From assembly GCA_964019425.1 (NCBI GenBank), contig OZ025830.1, forward strand, positions 124,001 to 188,000: a stretch of 64,000 bases of DNA. The letters run 5' to 3'. A model generated the notes under the pieces. That model was not told the DNA's origin, made no database searches, and saw only the letters and a list, made by a program, of their open reading frames with translations. The DNA is from Flectonema sp. DT1601. Taxonomy: Eukaryota; Euglenozoa; Diplonemea; Diplonemida; Diplonemidae. A program made the translations under genes and the position numbers. This document shows, piece by piece, positions 33,339 through 43,361 of the stretch. The stretch's first letter is position 1; every line of letters starts with the position of its first letter.

Positions 33339-34228
33339 GACGGCGGACAATAACAACAAGAACAGTGCAGGGTCCTGCTGTGCTAATTCTCATTAAACAT
33401 ATACTAGAAATCAACCGTCTTAGACAAGGCGAGTAGCTAATTACTGTTATAATGTTAGTTTCAATCAAATAGCGAAGGTTGATATGAGACCCATCTTGTA
33501 GAGTGCAACCGACCGTATCCTCATGTTTCCCAGAGAGAAGAACGAGAGTCACATACGGCAAAGGAGAGGGTAAACGTACCGTAAAAAAAAGTTGTTTATA
33601 CTTTTCAGTTAACGCATATTTAGATTAGATTTCGTTGAAGGGAGAAGGCGGGTTATTTAAGAAAACACGTTTTTTTTTTTTTTTCTTCTTTTTTTAAAAA
33701 TGATGGCTACAGCTGTAACTAACTAATGCTCAACTTTCAGTCTGTGGTTTTCTGCGACAAATGCTTTTTTTTTTTTTTTTTTTTTTTTTCCCTTCTCGAA
33801 GATTACGAGAAGAGATTTATAGCATCCGATGGCGGTCTTTTTTTTTTTGCGTTGATTTCTTTATTTTTTTCATTTTTTAAAAAAGGAAACCCAAGGTCAA
33901 TAAAAAAAAATATTAAAAAGTTCAAAAAAACAGCTTTTTGTTTTTAGCTGGAAAATATTTTTTCTCTTCTTAGTTCTTCTTTATTCATGTCAGACAACAG
34001 TCCTTGACAGCCCAACTCGTGGCCACTTCCACAGGAAGTGGGAAGTAGCATTGGATAGATTAATAAGAAACACAATGGGGTAATTCTCTTTTGTATGAGT
34101 TAGAGTTATTGACGTATTTTCATATCAAAAAGATTTATAAAGATCGGGTTAACTACCTCTCTAGAGCTACGAGGCAGCAGCAACATAAGTGGAGTACCCA
34201 ATCTTATTAAGGTTGTAATGGTAGATGA

Positions 34229-34358
34229 AGCACACTGAACACAGTATGCTCCATGTTAGTTAGTTGGCGTCTGGGTAGGTCGCATCAGTAAGGACCCAAT
34301 CGCGAAGATTGTAGCTTCGACCAGAAGCGATCGACTTCCAGCTTCCACCTTACCCAGA
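34229..34358 (+). ncRNA. Candidate structured RNA (unassigned)
   Basis: A compact, GC-richer segment in AT-rich DNA. A first hairpin pairs AGCACACTG (34229-34237) with CAGTATGCT (34242-34250), with one mismatch. A longer closing stem pairs TCTGGGTAGGT (34270-34280) with ACCTTACCCAGA (34347-34358). Inside it are competing small hairpins: GCTTC-gacca-GAAGC (34314-34328) and GAAG-cgatcga-CTTC (34324-34338). This could be a small nuclear or nucleolar RNA, but no known box or family matched by eye. The strand is uncertain. Confidence 0.3.
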
Positions 34359-34438
34359 GGATAACAGGTTGAAAACATCTAAAAAAAAAAAAAAAAAAAA
34401 AGAGAAATGATCTGGGAATAGGGAGAGATGTGAAAAAA

Positions 34439-34493
34439 GAATCGGTACGTCACTAAATAATTCTCATACTTGTGTTTTTGTTTGTGCGCAACC
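34439..34493. repeat. 55-bp direct repeat, copy 1
   Basis: GAATCGG...GTGCGCAACC matches 35184-35238 at 49 of 55 positions in the same orientation. A short A run precedes it. Confidence 0.9.
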
Positions 34494-34803
34494 GGAAACA
34501 AGCCTATAAAGTAAAAGGGTGTTAACGTTACGCTGCCACAATTCTCTATCACTCGTAAAACATATCTTCGAGATGAAAAAAAAAAAAAAAAAAAAAACTT
34601 TTTTTTATTCCGTATATATACAGCATCTTTCCTTATAATACGATCATATGTGCCACATGTTACTATTAAGAATACTTAACAGCGGGAACAAAATTTAAAA
34701 TAATTTAAAAAAAAAAACACAAAACGTAACGAGAAGATACGATGTCGACGAACTGACTTGGTAATACTAATCAGTTATAAATATATACTTTTCTTCCAAC
34801 AAA

Positions 34804-34827
34804 ACAACAACAACAACAACAACAACA
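34804..34827. repeat. (AAC)n microsatellite
   Basis: About eight tandem AAC units. Confidence 0.95.
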
Positions 34828-35183
34828 GTTACAATAACGAATGCGGAACATCAAATTAGGAGGAGACAAGGAGAAAAACGAAGGAGGGAATAAAGAAAAA
34901 AAAGAACGATTTTTTTTTTTTTTTCTTTTGAAGTTTATATCGGATTTCACATACTGGGGCTCAAAAACTAGAATACAAAAAAAAATCACTCTTCCGAGTG
35001 GGGAAAAAAAAAAAAAAAAAAAACATCAGCTCTCTCTAGTTTTGTCGTGCCATCAGCAGCAATATTTTAAAATAAAAACAAAAGATCAGTACCTTCATCT
35101 TCTTAACTATGTGTGGCTTTTTCTTTTTTTTTTTGTTGATATTATTATAGTCTATCAGAATTCACCTTTTATACACAAAAAAA

Positions 35184-35237
35184 GAATCGGCACCTCACTA
35201 AATAATTCTCACACTTTTATTTTTATTTGTGCGCAAC

Positions 35238-35238
<1 letters not shown>
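35184..35238. repeat. 55-bp direct repeat, copy 2
   Basis: Second copy of the 34439-34493 repeat, with six differences. A 7-nt A run precedes it and a 31-nt A run follows directly. Confidence 0.9.
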
Positions 35239-35272
<34 letters not shown>

Positions 35273-35405
35273 TAATAATAACAATAATAGAGCTCGCCTT
35301 TTCTCTCTTCAGCAGCAAGAGAAGGGACTCTTTTTTTTTTTTTTCTCCGCCTCATAGAAGGGTTGATACACTATGTGAGCATCAAATATTAATTAGATCA
35401 GAGCT

Positions 35406-38291
35406 TCAAGGATGAGGAGGAGGAGGTTTAGAAGCACTAATACGAGGAGACATCGAGTTGTGTCTACTGAAGGAGCTATAATTTGATGGAAATCTTTGAA
35501 TTTGTTCTTCCGACTCATGTCTGCGAAGAGCAGGTCGTTCACGATCTCTAAGACGCTCAACTACTTCAACAGCAGTACGTAGAGCTGCTGCCAATGCTTC
35601 CAAGTCATCGTTAACCTTTCCTTGTTCTAAGGCTTCATCAGCTGTTCTTAAAGACTTTACAGAACGGAATGATCCAATTCTAGCTGGAGCAGGAAATTGA
35701 TATTCTTCTTCAAAGGCTGCTTTACTACTGTAGCTCGTAGTCCTACCTCGAAGACCAAACTTTGGTTTCATCTCATCAGCTGCCGATGTTAAATTCTCAG
35801 AAAGTTTACTTAACTGAGCATCGACGGATATGATTCTTTGATTAACATTTATTGAAGCTCGTCTAGCAGCGTTAATCTGCCAATTATTTGTTGGAGGAGG
35901 CTCATCAGACAAGAACTGACCTTCAGGACCTAAAGGCTGGGGCTGTGTTGGTCTCCTCCCAAGTACTCTAGTCAGAAAAGGATTTTCTACTCTGTCTGGT
36001 TTAAGTCCAGTTTGTATCGGACTTCTACCTTCTAAAATACTTTTGAAAGATGATGTGTTCTTCTTCTCTAAGAAGTCATCAACGTGTTCACTGTCTGCTT
36101 TTTTAATTGACGGTAGTGTTGGTTCTGCGATTTCTTGACTTTCTTCATCAGTTTCTTCCTCTTTTTCTTTCTCTTCCTTATCATCACTGGGTTCAATAAT
36201 TATTGAAGACTTCTCTCTTCCAATGAGAGGATTACTTGGTGAAGATAGAACTTGTGGAGCACTTATCCTCGGACTTGGAGCTTCAATTATAAGTGGTAAT
36301 TCAGAACCTGGTGACTTAGGCAATGAGTGCGGCAACGATCGTTCTCCCGGAGGAGGTGAATTTATAGATCTCGGTAAGGACAGCGCAGGTCTGAGAGAAC
36401 TCTCTTTTTTTGATAACGCCGATGGCGGTGGGTTGCTTTGCTTAACAAAGCTCGGATTCTTAGGCATTACTCTGGTAGCAGCCTCTCCGTATAATACTTT
36501 TGATTGAACAATAATGGCATCGTGGAATTTTGGAAACCTCGGCAACAGTTGACGAAATTCACTCTTTGCAAGTCTTAGTAGATCCATGTACGTGATTGCT
36601 TTGACTGATGCAATACGAGGTTGATCATTAAGAAGAGCAAGTTCACCAAAGAAACGTCCTTTTCCAAGAGTTGATACATATTCTCCTTCACCAGAAGTAA
36701 CATCAGCATAGCCGTGTAGAATGAAGTACATCGAATCACCGTCTTCTGAATAAGTTACAAGATACTCATCAGGTCTGGCAGTTAAAGGTTTTAAACATTG
36801 AGCCAATGCAACGTGACAGGCTGGATGATATTTAAAAAAAGGAACAGCTGAGATTAGTTTTATTCTAACATGCAATCCAAGTGAATCTTGCAACGAAGCC
36901 GGAAGTCCAGAAATAACTTCCCAATTCCCGGCACCAGAAGAAGAGACGTGAGCCTGAAATGCTAATACTTCCTGCTCTAGAGTTGTGGGTACATCAAATC
37001 TTTGTAAGAGCGCGAGTGTACCTCTTAACTTGTCTTTTCTCTCTGCTTCTAAGTCAACGTTTCTCAACATACTAATAACTTTAGCGATAATAACACCATT
37101 ACCAACAACGCCAATAATCATCACAGTTGAAGAGAAGATTCGTTGTAAATCAGTAGTTGGTAGTTCATCACCATAACCAACAGTCGTAACAGTGTAGAAA
37201 ACCCAATACATTGCTCTTACATATCCATAGTGTTTTAAGTCATCTTCCCGATGCTTCATCAACAACCAAATTTCAGTAAGAAAATGCATAATGATTATAA
37301 ACCAAAATAAGATTGTAATTATCGGTCTGATTCCGTAGTGGAAGTGGATGTATTTTGCGTCGAGTCTAACTTTTTCAGATGGAGTAAAGAAATATGGGAC
37401 ACGAATCAGTCTGATTAATCTAAAATGACGACACACTTGATAAGCAATACCTGTTGATCCACCAGCTCTAATAAAGAGATCAAATGGAAAAGCAGATAAA
37501 ACATCAATTGGTAGGAATCCGCTTTTTGCGTATGCTCGTGCGATCTCACCAGATTCTGTGATGAGGCTGTCATTGAAATCCACTATCGCTGTTTTGAATG
37601 TCAGTAGGGTATCGATTATGAATACCACAGTTCCTATGATTTCTACTATTATTTGAAATGGAAATAAATTATATTCGTCGCTCGTATCTTCATGTAAGAC
37701 AACGATCCAATAATATAAAACAAATATCATTACCAATAAATATACTCCAGACCTTGTATGAGAATCTGATGTGAGTTTTCCTTCCAATTGATTTCTCATT
37801 GCTTCATCTATACGAGTGTGAACCAGGTGGGTTGAAGTATTTTCATCATAGAACATTTTAAATAATTGTGCTTCTTTCCACAGTTGCATTAAGTGTATAA
37901 ACTGAATAAAATTTATAGTTCCAGTGTTGTTAACATCTACTTGTCCCATTAATTCACCAAGCTGGCCTTCTTCAAGTGCCAGTCCTAAGTGTTTCATTAT
38001 ACAAGAGAGCTCGTATATATCAATCTCTTCGTTGGTATCAGAATCAAACTTCTTAAACATTCTCGCACACGCTGATATTTCTGATTGAGTCAGTTTTAAA
38101 TTATCAGCGTAAACCGATGTTGCGAATCTCTGAATTAAATCATCATTTGTATATTCAACTTTTACTTGTTTAACTGGTTTATTCCTCCTTGATGAATCCC
38201 TTGATATCAGAGCAGGTGATCTTGATGGCGGTAAAGGTTGATCACCGTCTGTGAACTCAACACTTTCCATCTCAGTTTGAGATGAATCCAT
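35406..38291 (-). CDS. EF-hand, cyclic-nucleotide-binding voltage-gated K+ channel
   Basis: A single exon, 961 aa. Two EF-hand loops come first: DSDTNEEIDIYE (83-94) and DVNNTGTINFIQ (119-130). Six transmembrane segments follow from ~182 to ~410. S4 carries the Arg ladder CRHFRLIRLIR (287-297) and the pore has TTVGYGDE (369-376), a K+-selective filter. After a C-linker, a cyclic-nucleotide-binding domain spans ~485-580 with the phosphate cassette FGELALLNDQPRIASV (548-563), including its Arg. The tail (~600-960) is Ser/Pro-rich and disordered. Core and tail resemble EAG/CNG-type channels; the N-terminal EF-hands do not belong to the animal members. It would sit in the plasma or ciliary membrane and could join Ca2+, cyclic nucleotide and voltage signals. 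The second loop ends in Gln rather than Glu, so its affinity may be low. AATACAG lies 19 nt before the ATG. Confidence 0.93.
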   Translation of the reverse strand: MDSSQTEMESVEFTDGDQPLPPSRSPALISRDSSRRNKPVKQVKVEYTNDDLIQRFATSVYADNLKLTQSEISACARMFKKFDSDTNEEIDIYELSCIMKHLGLALEEGQLGELMGQVDVNNTGTINFIQFIHLMQLWKEAQLFKMFYDENTSTHLVHTRIDEAMRNQLEGKLTSDSHTRSGVYLLVMIFVLYYWIVVLHEDTSDEYNLFPFQIIVEIIGTVVFIIDTLLTFKTAIVDFNDSLITESGEIARAYAKSGFLPIDVLSAFPFDLFIRAGGSTGIAYQVCRHFRLIRLIRVPYFFTPSEKVRLDAKYIHFHYGIRPIITILFWFIIIMHFLTEIWLLMKHREDDLKHYGYVRAMYWVFYTVTTVGYGDELPTTDLQRIFSSTVMIIGVVGNGVIIAKVISMLRNVDLEAERKDKLRGTLALLQRFDVPTTLEQEVLAFQAHVSSSGAGNWEVISGLPASLQDSLGLHVRIKLISAVPFFKYHPACHVALAQCLKPLTARPDEYLVTYSEDGDSMYFILHGYADVTSGEGEYVSTLGKGRFFGELALLNDQPRIASVKAITYMDLLRLAKSEFRQLLPRFPKFHDAIIVQSKVLYGEAATRVMPKNPSFVKQSNPPPSALSKKESSLRPALSLPRSINSPPPGERSLPHSLPKSPGSELPLIIEAPSPRISAPQVLSSPSNPLIGREKSSIIIEPSDDKEEKEKEEETDEESQEIAEPTLPSIKKADSEHVDDFLEKKNTSSFKSILEGRSPIQTGLKPDRVENPFLTRVLGRRPTQPQPLGPEGQFLSDEPPPTNNWQINAARRASINVNQRIISVDAQLSKLSENLTSAADEMKPKFGLRGRTTSYSSKAAFEEEYQFPAPARIGSFRSVKSLRTADEALEQGKVNDDLEALAAALRTAVEVVERLRDRERPALRRHESEEQIQRFPSNYSSFSRHNSMSPRISASKPPPPHP

Positions 38292-38634
38292 CCCGAACTT
38301 GATACCCCCCCTGTATTAAAATAATAAACATTATACACATTCACTTATAACACTTTACTAAGGTTAGACAATTGATATTTGTCGCCTGTGAAAAGGAACA
38401 ATATCTGCCTCCTACTTCAAAACAAGAGAGCTGCTCCGTAATGGGGACGTTGCAAAAGAGTAAAACTGTTTGGTCAACGAGTATAAGTACAGGGCACCTA
38501 ATAAAATTTAATTTTTTTCTGATTATAAAAGAGACCAACAGTGAATACTGTTCTATAAGTCAAAGCGACAACACGAATTGTTTTCGAGGAAGGCTAACGT
38601 AACCTCCACAAATAACATAACCTTAGCAGGCTGA
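38292..38634. other. Intergenic gap between PRP31 and the channel gene
   Basis: About 340 bp holding the PRP31 3' end and the channel's upstream region. I see no gene. Confidence 0.6.
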
Positions 38635-41030
38635 CTACTTCTTGGGTGCCGGAGGAGGCATAGAGGCAATGGTACTCGAGATGCCCTGTGTTGTGGGTTG
38701 TTTTATTTTTACTTGGGCAAACTAGCGTTTACTACACAAATAGTTTCAGAACGGGGCGTTTATTACAAAATCCAAAATGGCTGGGGGACCCAAAAACTGT
38801 ATACGGGATGGAGACCGCCACCTGTCTTTAAGAGCGGATGTGGTTCAGCGGAGGCTCTAAATTAACAAGGTCTAAGTTATCTAAATTATTCCACTTTAGG
38901 TCTTTTTAATTCACTACTTTCCGGTATTACTTTTCGAGGTCGCTTACATCCTCTGCTGCTATGGCCTTTTGTGTTGCAATTGCTGCATGTCACTGTTGAC
39001 GTTTCACTCAAACCAAGGTGCATTAGTACCTTCGTTGTGTGGGCACAAGGAAGGTTGCTCTTACGGAAGTCGTAGCAATCACATGTCAAACAACCATCAA
39101 TCAATCGAACTGTTTTGCTCGCTAGGGACTGTCGTAGCTCCCACAGCCCCTTCTTGTTCACTTGTGTTACTTCCCACAGCGAAGCGTCTGCTACCTGCTC
39201 CCGTATATGTTTTTCCACAGAGGGAACTGGGGATTCCGGCTGTAGAATTGCAGGTTTCAGATCCTTTCGCTTAGCAAGCGTGTTTGTAGTCCATCTGCGG
39301 GTGTCCTGCATCACCGTCAGCAAGCTTCCCTTGCGGATTTCCCGAAAAATTGAATTAACGCACTCAACTGCGTTGGAGGTGTAGGTATTAAACCTTGGAA
39401 CACCTTTTGGCCAGTACGCATCTGACCACCGAGTCTTCTTGATGTATTCGGTGGCGGTTTTGCTGACTATGCTGTCCAACAGCTTCACGGCTTCCCTCGG
39501 CGACTTGGCTTTGGCTATCTGCCACATTAAAATCCGAAAAGGTAAAAAATGCCCCTACCCAGGATCGAACTGGACGGTTTACAGCCATTTTGGACTTTGT
39601 AATGAATGCTTGTTCTGAAACTATTTGTGTAGGAAAGACCCCTTTTCCCTTTTTACTTTATAATACAATAATAACAATACAATAAAACACTTGTTATAAA
39701 TAACACATACCGAATATGTGGCTGAAGAACCAAAGTACTTGCTGGTTGTTTCCTTTTTAGGTGCCACTGCGGGGGTAATTTCCATACCGTACTGTGGAGT
39801 GACAGAGAGAGTAGATGCGAATCCATTTTGCTGTTGCTGTTGCTCAATCTTTGGACGTTTAATGCGAACTTTGGTCTCAGCTTTAATACGCGTAGATCCG
39901 AGATCGTGACGTAGATTTCCAAGTGAACGTCCCCCCATGTAATCCTCGTCTTCAACTTCTCCGAAGTTCATTTGATTCATTTTCTTACTTAAAGTTGTTT
40001 GTTTAAACTTCTCTCTGGCTCTTTGAAACTTTCGACCAGCTCTCTTATTCTTTGTCTTTTCCTTTGGCGCTGGCAACGCTCGTTCTTTTTGAGCCGGTTT
40101 GGGCTCTTTCCACTTTGCAATCTTTGACAATATTTCTTCTCTCAAATTCGGTCCGATGGTCGAGCTCGCATTGCCTTCTGCGTCTGACCTGATTGCAAGT
40201 GTCACTTTGTTAGCTACAAGCTGACAAGTTTTTCTCTTAAGTCCATCTGGCTGTCCTTGTACGATATCACAATCTACAAGTACTCCCGTGTGGTAAAGCT
40301 GAGTAGTTGCTGCAAACCCTTCCAAGTTGGTTCGAGTTTTTCCGAGGGTACGAATGACATTTGATGACAACTTAGCAAGATTTAAGAGACTTCCCGCAAG
40401 ACCAATAAGATGACTCGTGATCGATGTTCCAATGATAGCGCTGGTGTTTGGAGCTATTTTATTCATTTTTGACTGAACGAACTCGAGGACTACCTGACGA
40501 GCTTCTTCAAGTCCAGCAATTTCCTCACAAGCAGCTGTAATGCGTTCTAATTCCGTTGGAGTTAACTGTCTTCCTGAAGAGGTAGAACCAGTAGTTTGAA
40601 TTATCATAACAGTGTGTCGAGATACGATTTTTTCAAGTTCTGCACTTATTGTTGTCATGTCTACAACGTTTCCAATAGCCATTACTAACTTAGCATACGT
40701 TACCGCATCGTACGTAATCCTTTCTAGTTCATGAAATCTAACAGAATAGTGATCTTTGATAAACTTATGAACTTTTAATATATCAGTTTCTATGTCCTTA
40801 GTGAGTTTGTTACTTTCTTCAATCATCTCATAGTCGCAGTGCTCTTCGCTGCAATTTTCTATATCCTCAAGGTGTTTGAATGTTTTTTCTGATCGTAAAA
40901 CTTTTGAAATTTCTTTAACGTTTTCGTATTTCATCATGTCATCGTTAGCGGTGAGGGATACTTCTGAGACGTCGTCGTCGAAGTCACCCAAAAGGTCGTC
41001 ATCGTCAATATCGATTTCGATGTCTGACAT
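38635..41030 (-). CDS. PRPF31: U4/U6 snRNP protein PRP31, with MULE in last intron
   Basis: Exon 1 is 39711-41030 and exon 2 is 38635-38685, phase 0. The intron 38686-39710 is 1025 bp, GTATGT...CACAG. The protein starts with an acidic patch. It then shows the Nop domain (NTSAIIGTSITSHLIGLAGSL) and the PRP31 C-terminal region (GRSLGNLR, TRIKAETKVRIKRPK, LSVTPQYGMEI, SKYFGSS). It bridges the U4 and U6 snRNPs in the tri-snRNP. Exon 2 adds GISSTIASMPPPAPKK; I chose it because the phase fits, the acceptor has a C/A-rich tract, and reading into the intron gives a hydrophobic non-PRP31 tail. The exon 2 assignment is less certain than the rest. Without the transposon the intron would be about 125 bp. 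CCTAATTAG lies 17 nt before the ATG. Confidence 0.9.
38886..39527 (-). pseudogene. MULE transposase, C-terminal remnant
   Basis: 213 aa from the C-terminal part of a MULE transposase. It shows the TSNAVECVNSIF block, whose Glu is probably the last catalytic acid. A SWIM zinc finger follows (C-x-C then C-x-H in CDCYDF...LPCAH), then a CCHC zinc knuckle (CSNCNTKGHSSRGC) and a basic tail. The upstream DDE-domain part with the first two Asp residues is absent, so it cannot be an active transposase by itself. Confidence 0.85.
39544..39574 (-). other. tRNA 3'-half-like sequence with T-run, inside the MULE
   Basis: On the minus strand a T-arm-like hairpin TCCAG-TTCGATC-CTGGG (one wobble) is followed by TAGGGGCA and six T. 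It contains a B-box-like GTTCGATCC and a pol III-type terminator. No matching 5' acceptor half (GCCCCTA) is found at the right distance, so it is at most a tRNA fragment. Confidence 0.4.
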
Positions 41031-41219
41031 GTTCTTATTTGTATTGTCTAATTAGGAGAGAAATATTATTGTATTTTCAAAAAAAACAACAGCAGCAAAC
41101 CCTTTTCTCACACTGAAAAGCATGAACAAAAAAGAAAAGAATAATAATAATAATATTCGCTATTCGACTTAAATTTAGGATGAACTCTTAAACGGTCAAA
41201 AGTTTATAAGGAAAGAGTC

Positions 41220-42707
41220 TCACTTAACTCCAGGAGTTTTACAACTAGCAGCATGAATGAGTGAAAATAACTCCCGCGATGCAGTTTTTCGTTTTGAAAG
41301 TGCAATGTTATCTTCCCAAGCTACTTGAACAGGGCAGAATGAATTGGGGGATGATATCCCAAAGGGATCAAAGAAGTGTGCATTCTTATTAATAACAGGT
41401 GATGGAAGAAGAGATCGATTCCCCCGAGCAGCAGCAGGTGAAGGATTACACCGTGGGACACCCTCAGCAGTAAATACTAAGCCCTTTCCTGAAGTGCATA
41501 AAAAGGCACATGGACCCCCTCCTGACTTACCTTTACCTCGACAATAGTAAACTAAGTATCCAGATCCTAAATATGGAATTTGTTGAGGTACGGATGTTGT
41601 CCAACCGGTCAGATAGTAATTTCCATTCTTTGGTGCTGTCTTGTACAATTCTAAAGGAGATATCTGTAATGTGTTAGCGATTACGTTAACATGTCTTTCT
41701 AACATACTTGATGTGTCGTGTATTAGAGAACAGTGAACCTTAACACGAGAAGACATCAATCGAAGTACAGGTGATGTAGGAATAATAACAAGTTGTTCTG
41801 ACTTACGCATTTTGATATTACTTTGACAACGTAAGTGGAGTTGCTTTGCTTTTTGTGACTCAAGTAGTTGTTGGTAGCCACACAACATCTCGTTGGATGC
41901 CTTCTCAGCTTTTCGAATCTGTTTCCGCTTGAGCTCTATTGTTGTTGGGACTCTCTTTATCAGTTCTTGATCGTTATTAGAAACCACTCCGTTGAATATA
42001 TCGCAGTATTGTTTTCGTTGTAATTCTTCTTTTAGTATTTTCTCTAACTGTGTTATACAAGTCCTAGAAAGACTCGGTGGTCTTGGAGCACAACATGACG
42101 ATGTAAATTGCAGTTTCCTCGCATCAGGACAAGCAGTCTCAATGGAGTGTTTAAACAACACACGTCTAGCAACAAGTACATCTAGGTTATGATGAGCAAC
42201 AATACTACCTCCTATGTCAAGGGTTTCCTTCCATGGCAAGTATTCTTTTCTATATCTACGTCGTCTTTGTAACCAGATCTTGTTGATAATATTTTTACGT
42301 ATTTTCATATAAAGTGGTGAGTTTGCATCTCTACTCATCCGTGTTGTAGATAACCACTTTGAGAGCAGCATCTTTTTTTCAGATTTCATTCGGGTAGAGT
42401 ACCTTCTCCAGAGTGACTGAACCATTCTAATGATTCTCAGAAGCAGTCGTTTTCTGTTGCTCAAAGCTTCAAAAGAAAAAAGCATTTTTCGTACGAATTG
42501 TTTAATTAAAGTGATGGAGCGATTCAACTCTGTTGTTGAGTATTTGGCTACCAGCATGTCAGGTGTTTTCGGATCGTACCACAAACCCCATCTCGCCATC
42601 CGCAGAACTTCTTTATGAAATTTTCGCAATCTACGATTCTTATCTAACGCTGTCGCTGTGGCTAACTCTTCCTCTTGTTGTAGTATTTCTGATACTCTCC
42701 ATTTCAT
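41220..42707 (-). CDS. Unknown basic protein, 495 aa
   Basis: A single exon with no recognised domain. Residues 1-160 are strongly basic and helical (RKRLLLRIIRMVQSLWRRYS; later NKIWLQRRRRYRKEY) with scattered Trp. This suggests nucleic-acid or microtubule binding, or IQ-like segments. The middle is Lys/Glu-rich and could be coiled coil. The C-terminal ~150 residues contain Gly-rich segments and several Cys. There is no signal peptide or membrane span. It lies 190 bp upstream of PRP31 in the same direction. A plain A-rich leader precedes the ATG. The function is open. Confidence 0.75.
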   Translation of the reverse strand: MKWRVSEILQQEEELATATALDKNRRLRKFHKEVLRMARWGLWYDPKTPDMLVAKYSTTELNRSITLIKQFVRKMLFSFEALSNRKRLLLRIIRMVQSLWRRYSTRMKSEKKMLLSKWLSTTRMSRDANSPLYMKIRKNIINKIWLQRRRRYRKEYLPWKETLDIGGSIVAHHNLDVLVARRVLFKHSIETACPDARKLQFTSSCCAPRPPSLSRTCITQLEKILKEELQRKQYCDIFNGVVSNNDQELIKRVPTTIELKRKQIRKAEKASNEMLCGYQQLLESQKAKQLHLRCQSNIKMRKSEQLVIIPTSPVLRLMSSRVKVHCSLIHDTSSMLERHVNVIANTLQISPLELYKTAPKNGNYYLTGWTTSVPQQIPYLGSGYLVYYCRGKGKSGGGPCAFLCTSGKGLVFTAEGVPRCNPSPAAARGNRSLLPSPVINKNAHFFDPFGISSPNSFCPVQVAWEDNIALSKRKTASRELFSLIHAASCKTPGVK

Positions 42708-43361
42708 TTTGATTCATTTCTTTTTATTAATCAGAATACCTTATTAAGAGAACCTGTTTAAAAAACAATAAAATTAAAACGACAAATCTGTGGAATCTCT
42801 CTGAGAATATTAATGGCACACTTAGATGCAAAGAAGCTGAGGCGTAAACACAAAAAAAAAAAAAAAAAAATTGGGGAAGGGTCCGCACGTTTACTACTAA
42901 TCAACTCGGCTGCTAACTGCGAAACACACCGCAGGGTAAAGACAACAGGTCAGGAAAAAGGGAAGGGGGCACACGTAAAAAAAAGCTAAGTTATTTTGGA
43001 ACAGGTAAACCAAGGTATCGACACCTCAGGAAGTATATATGCGAGCGCTTTATTAAAAATTTATTTTTTGTTTGTTCTTTGATGTAGGCACAGTGAGTAA
43101 CTGGGTAACTCGCACAATATACCAAAGTTCAATATTTTACTTGTAAGTACTTCTGTGTACACAACTACAAGATAATATGATAGTGAAGTGTTTTAGTCGA
43201 GTCTGCAACGAGATCTGAACTAATGAAACACTTTAGAGATTCTTATCGTAATTTAATAGAAAAAAGAAAATGGGGAGGCAGGTAAAGCAAAATGAAAACG
43301 GAGAAATAAAAAGTATAGTTTAATAATTGGACCTTCCACTACTCATCCACATACATGTACC
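42708..43361. other. Intergenic gap
   Basis: About 650 bp with an A run (42852-42869) and AT-rich sequence. No gene or structured element is recognised. Confidence 0.6.

Larger units (their letters stand above)
29380..35405. other. 6-kb desert with homopolymers, direct repeat and RNA-like segment
   Basis: The longest gap in the window. It contains runs of A at 30697-30724 and 33301-33336 (36 nt), T at 33151-33177, and A at 35239-35269; an (AAC)n microsatellite; a diverged 55-bp direct repeat; and a more GC-rich segment with inverted repeats at 34.2-34.36 kb. No protein gene can be supported. All long frames run through homopolymers. Confidence 0.65.
38732..39632 (-). mobile_element. Short MULE (Mutator-like) DNA transposon
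   Basis: Terminal inverted repeats at 38732-38783 and 39582-39632. The outer 21 bp (CTACACAAATAGTTTCAGAAC) are identical; the next 9-10 bp differ; the inner 21 bp (TTACAAARTCCAAAATGGCTG) have one mismatch. The element is only about 900 bp, so most of the transposase is missing. It lies in the same orientation as PRP31, inside its last intron. I could not find the usual 9-11 bp target duplication: the flanks read CTAGCGTTTA and GAAAGACCCC. It may be old, or the true ends may lie further out. Confidence 0.85.
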
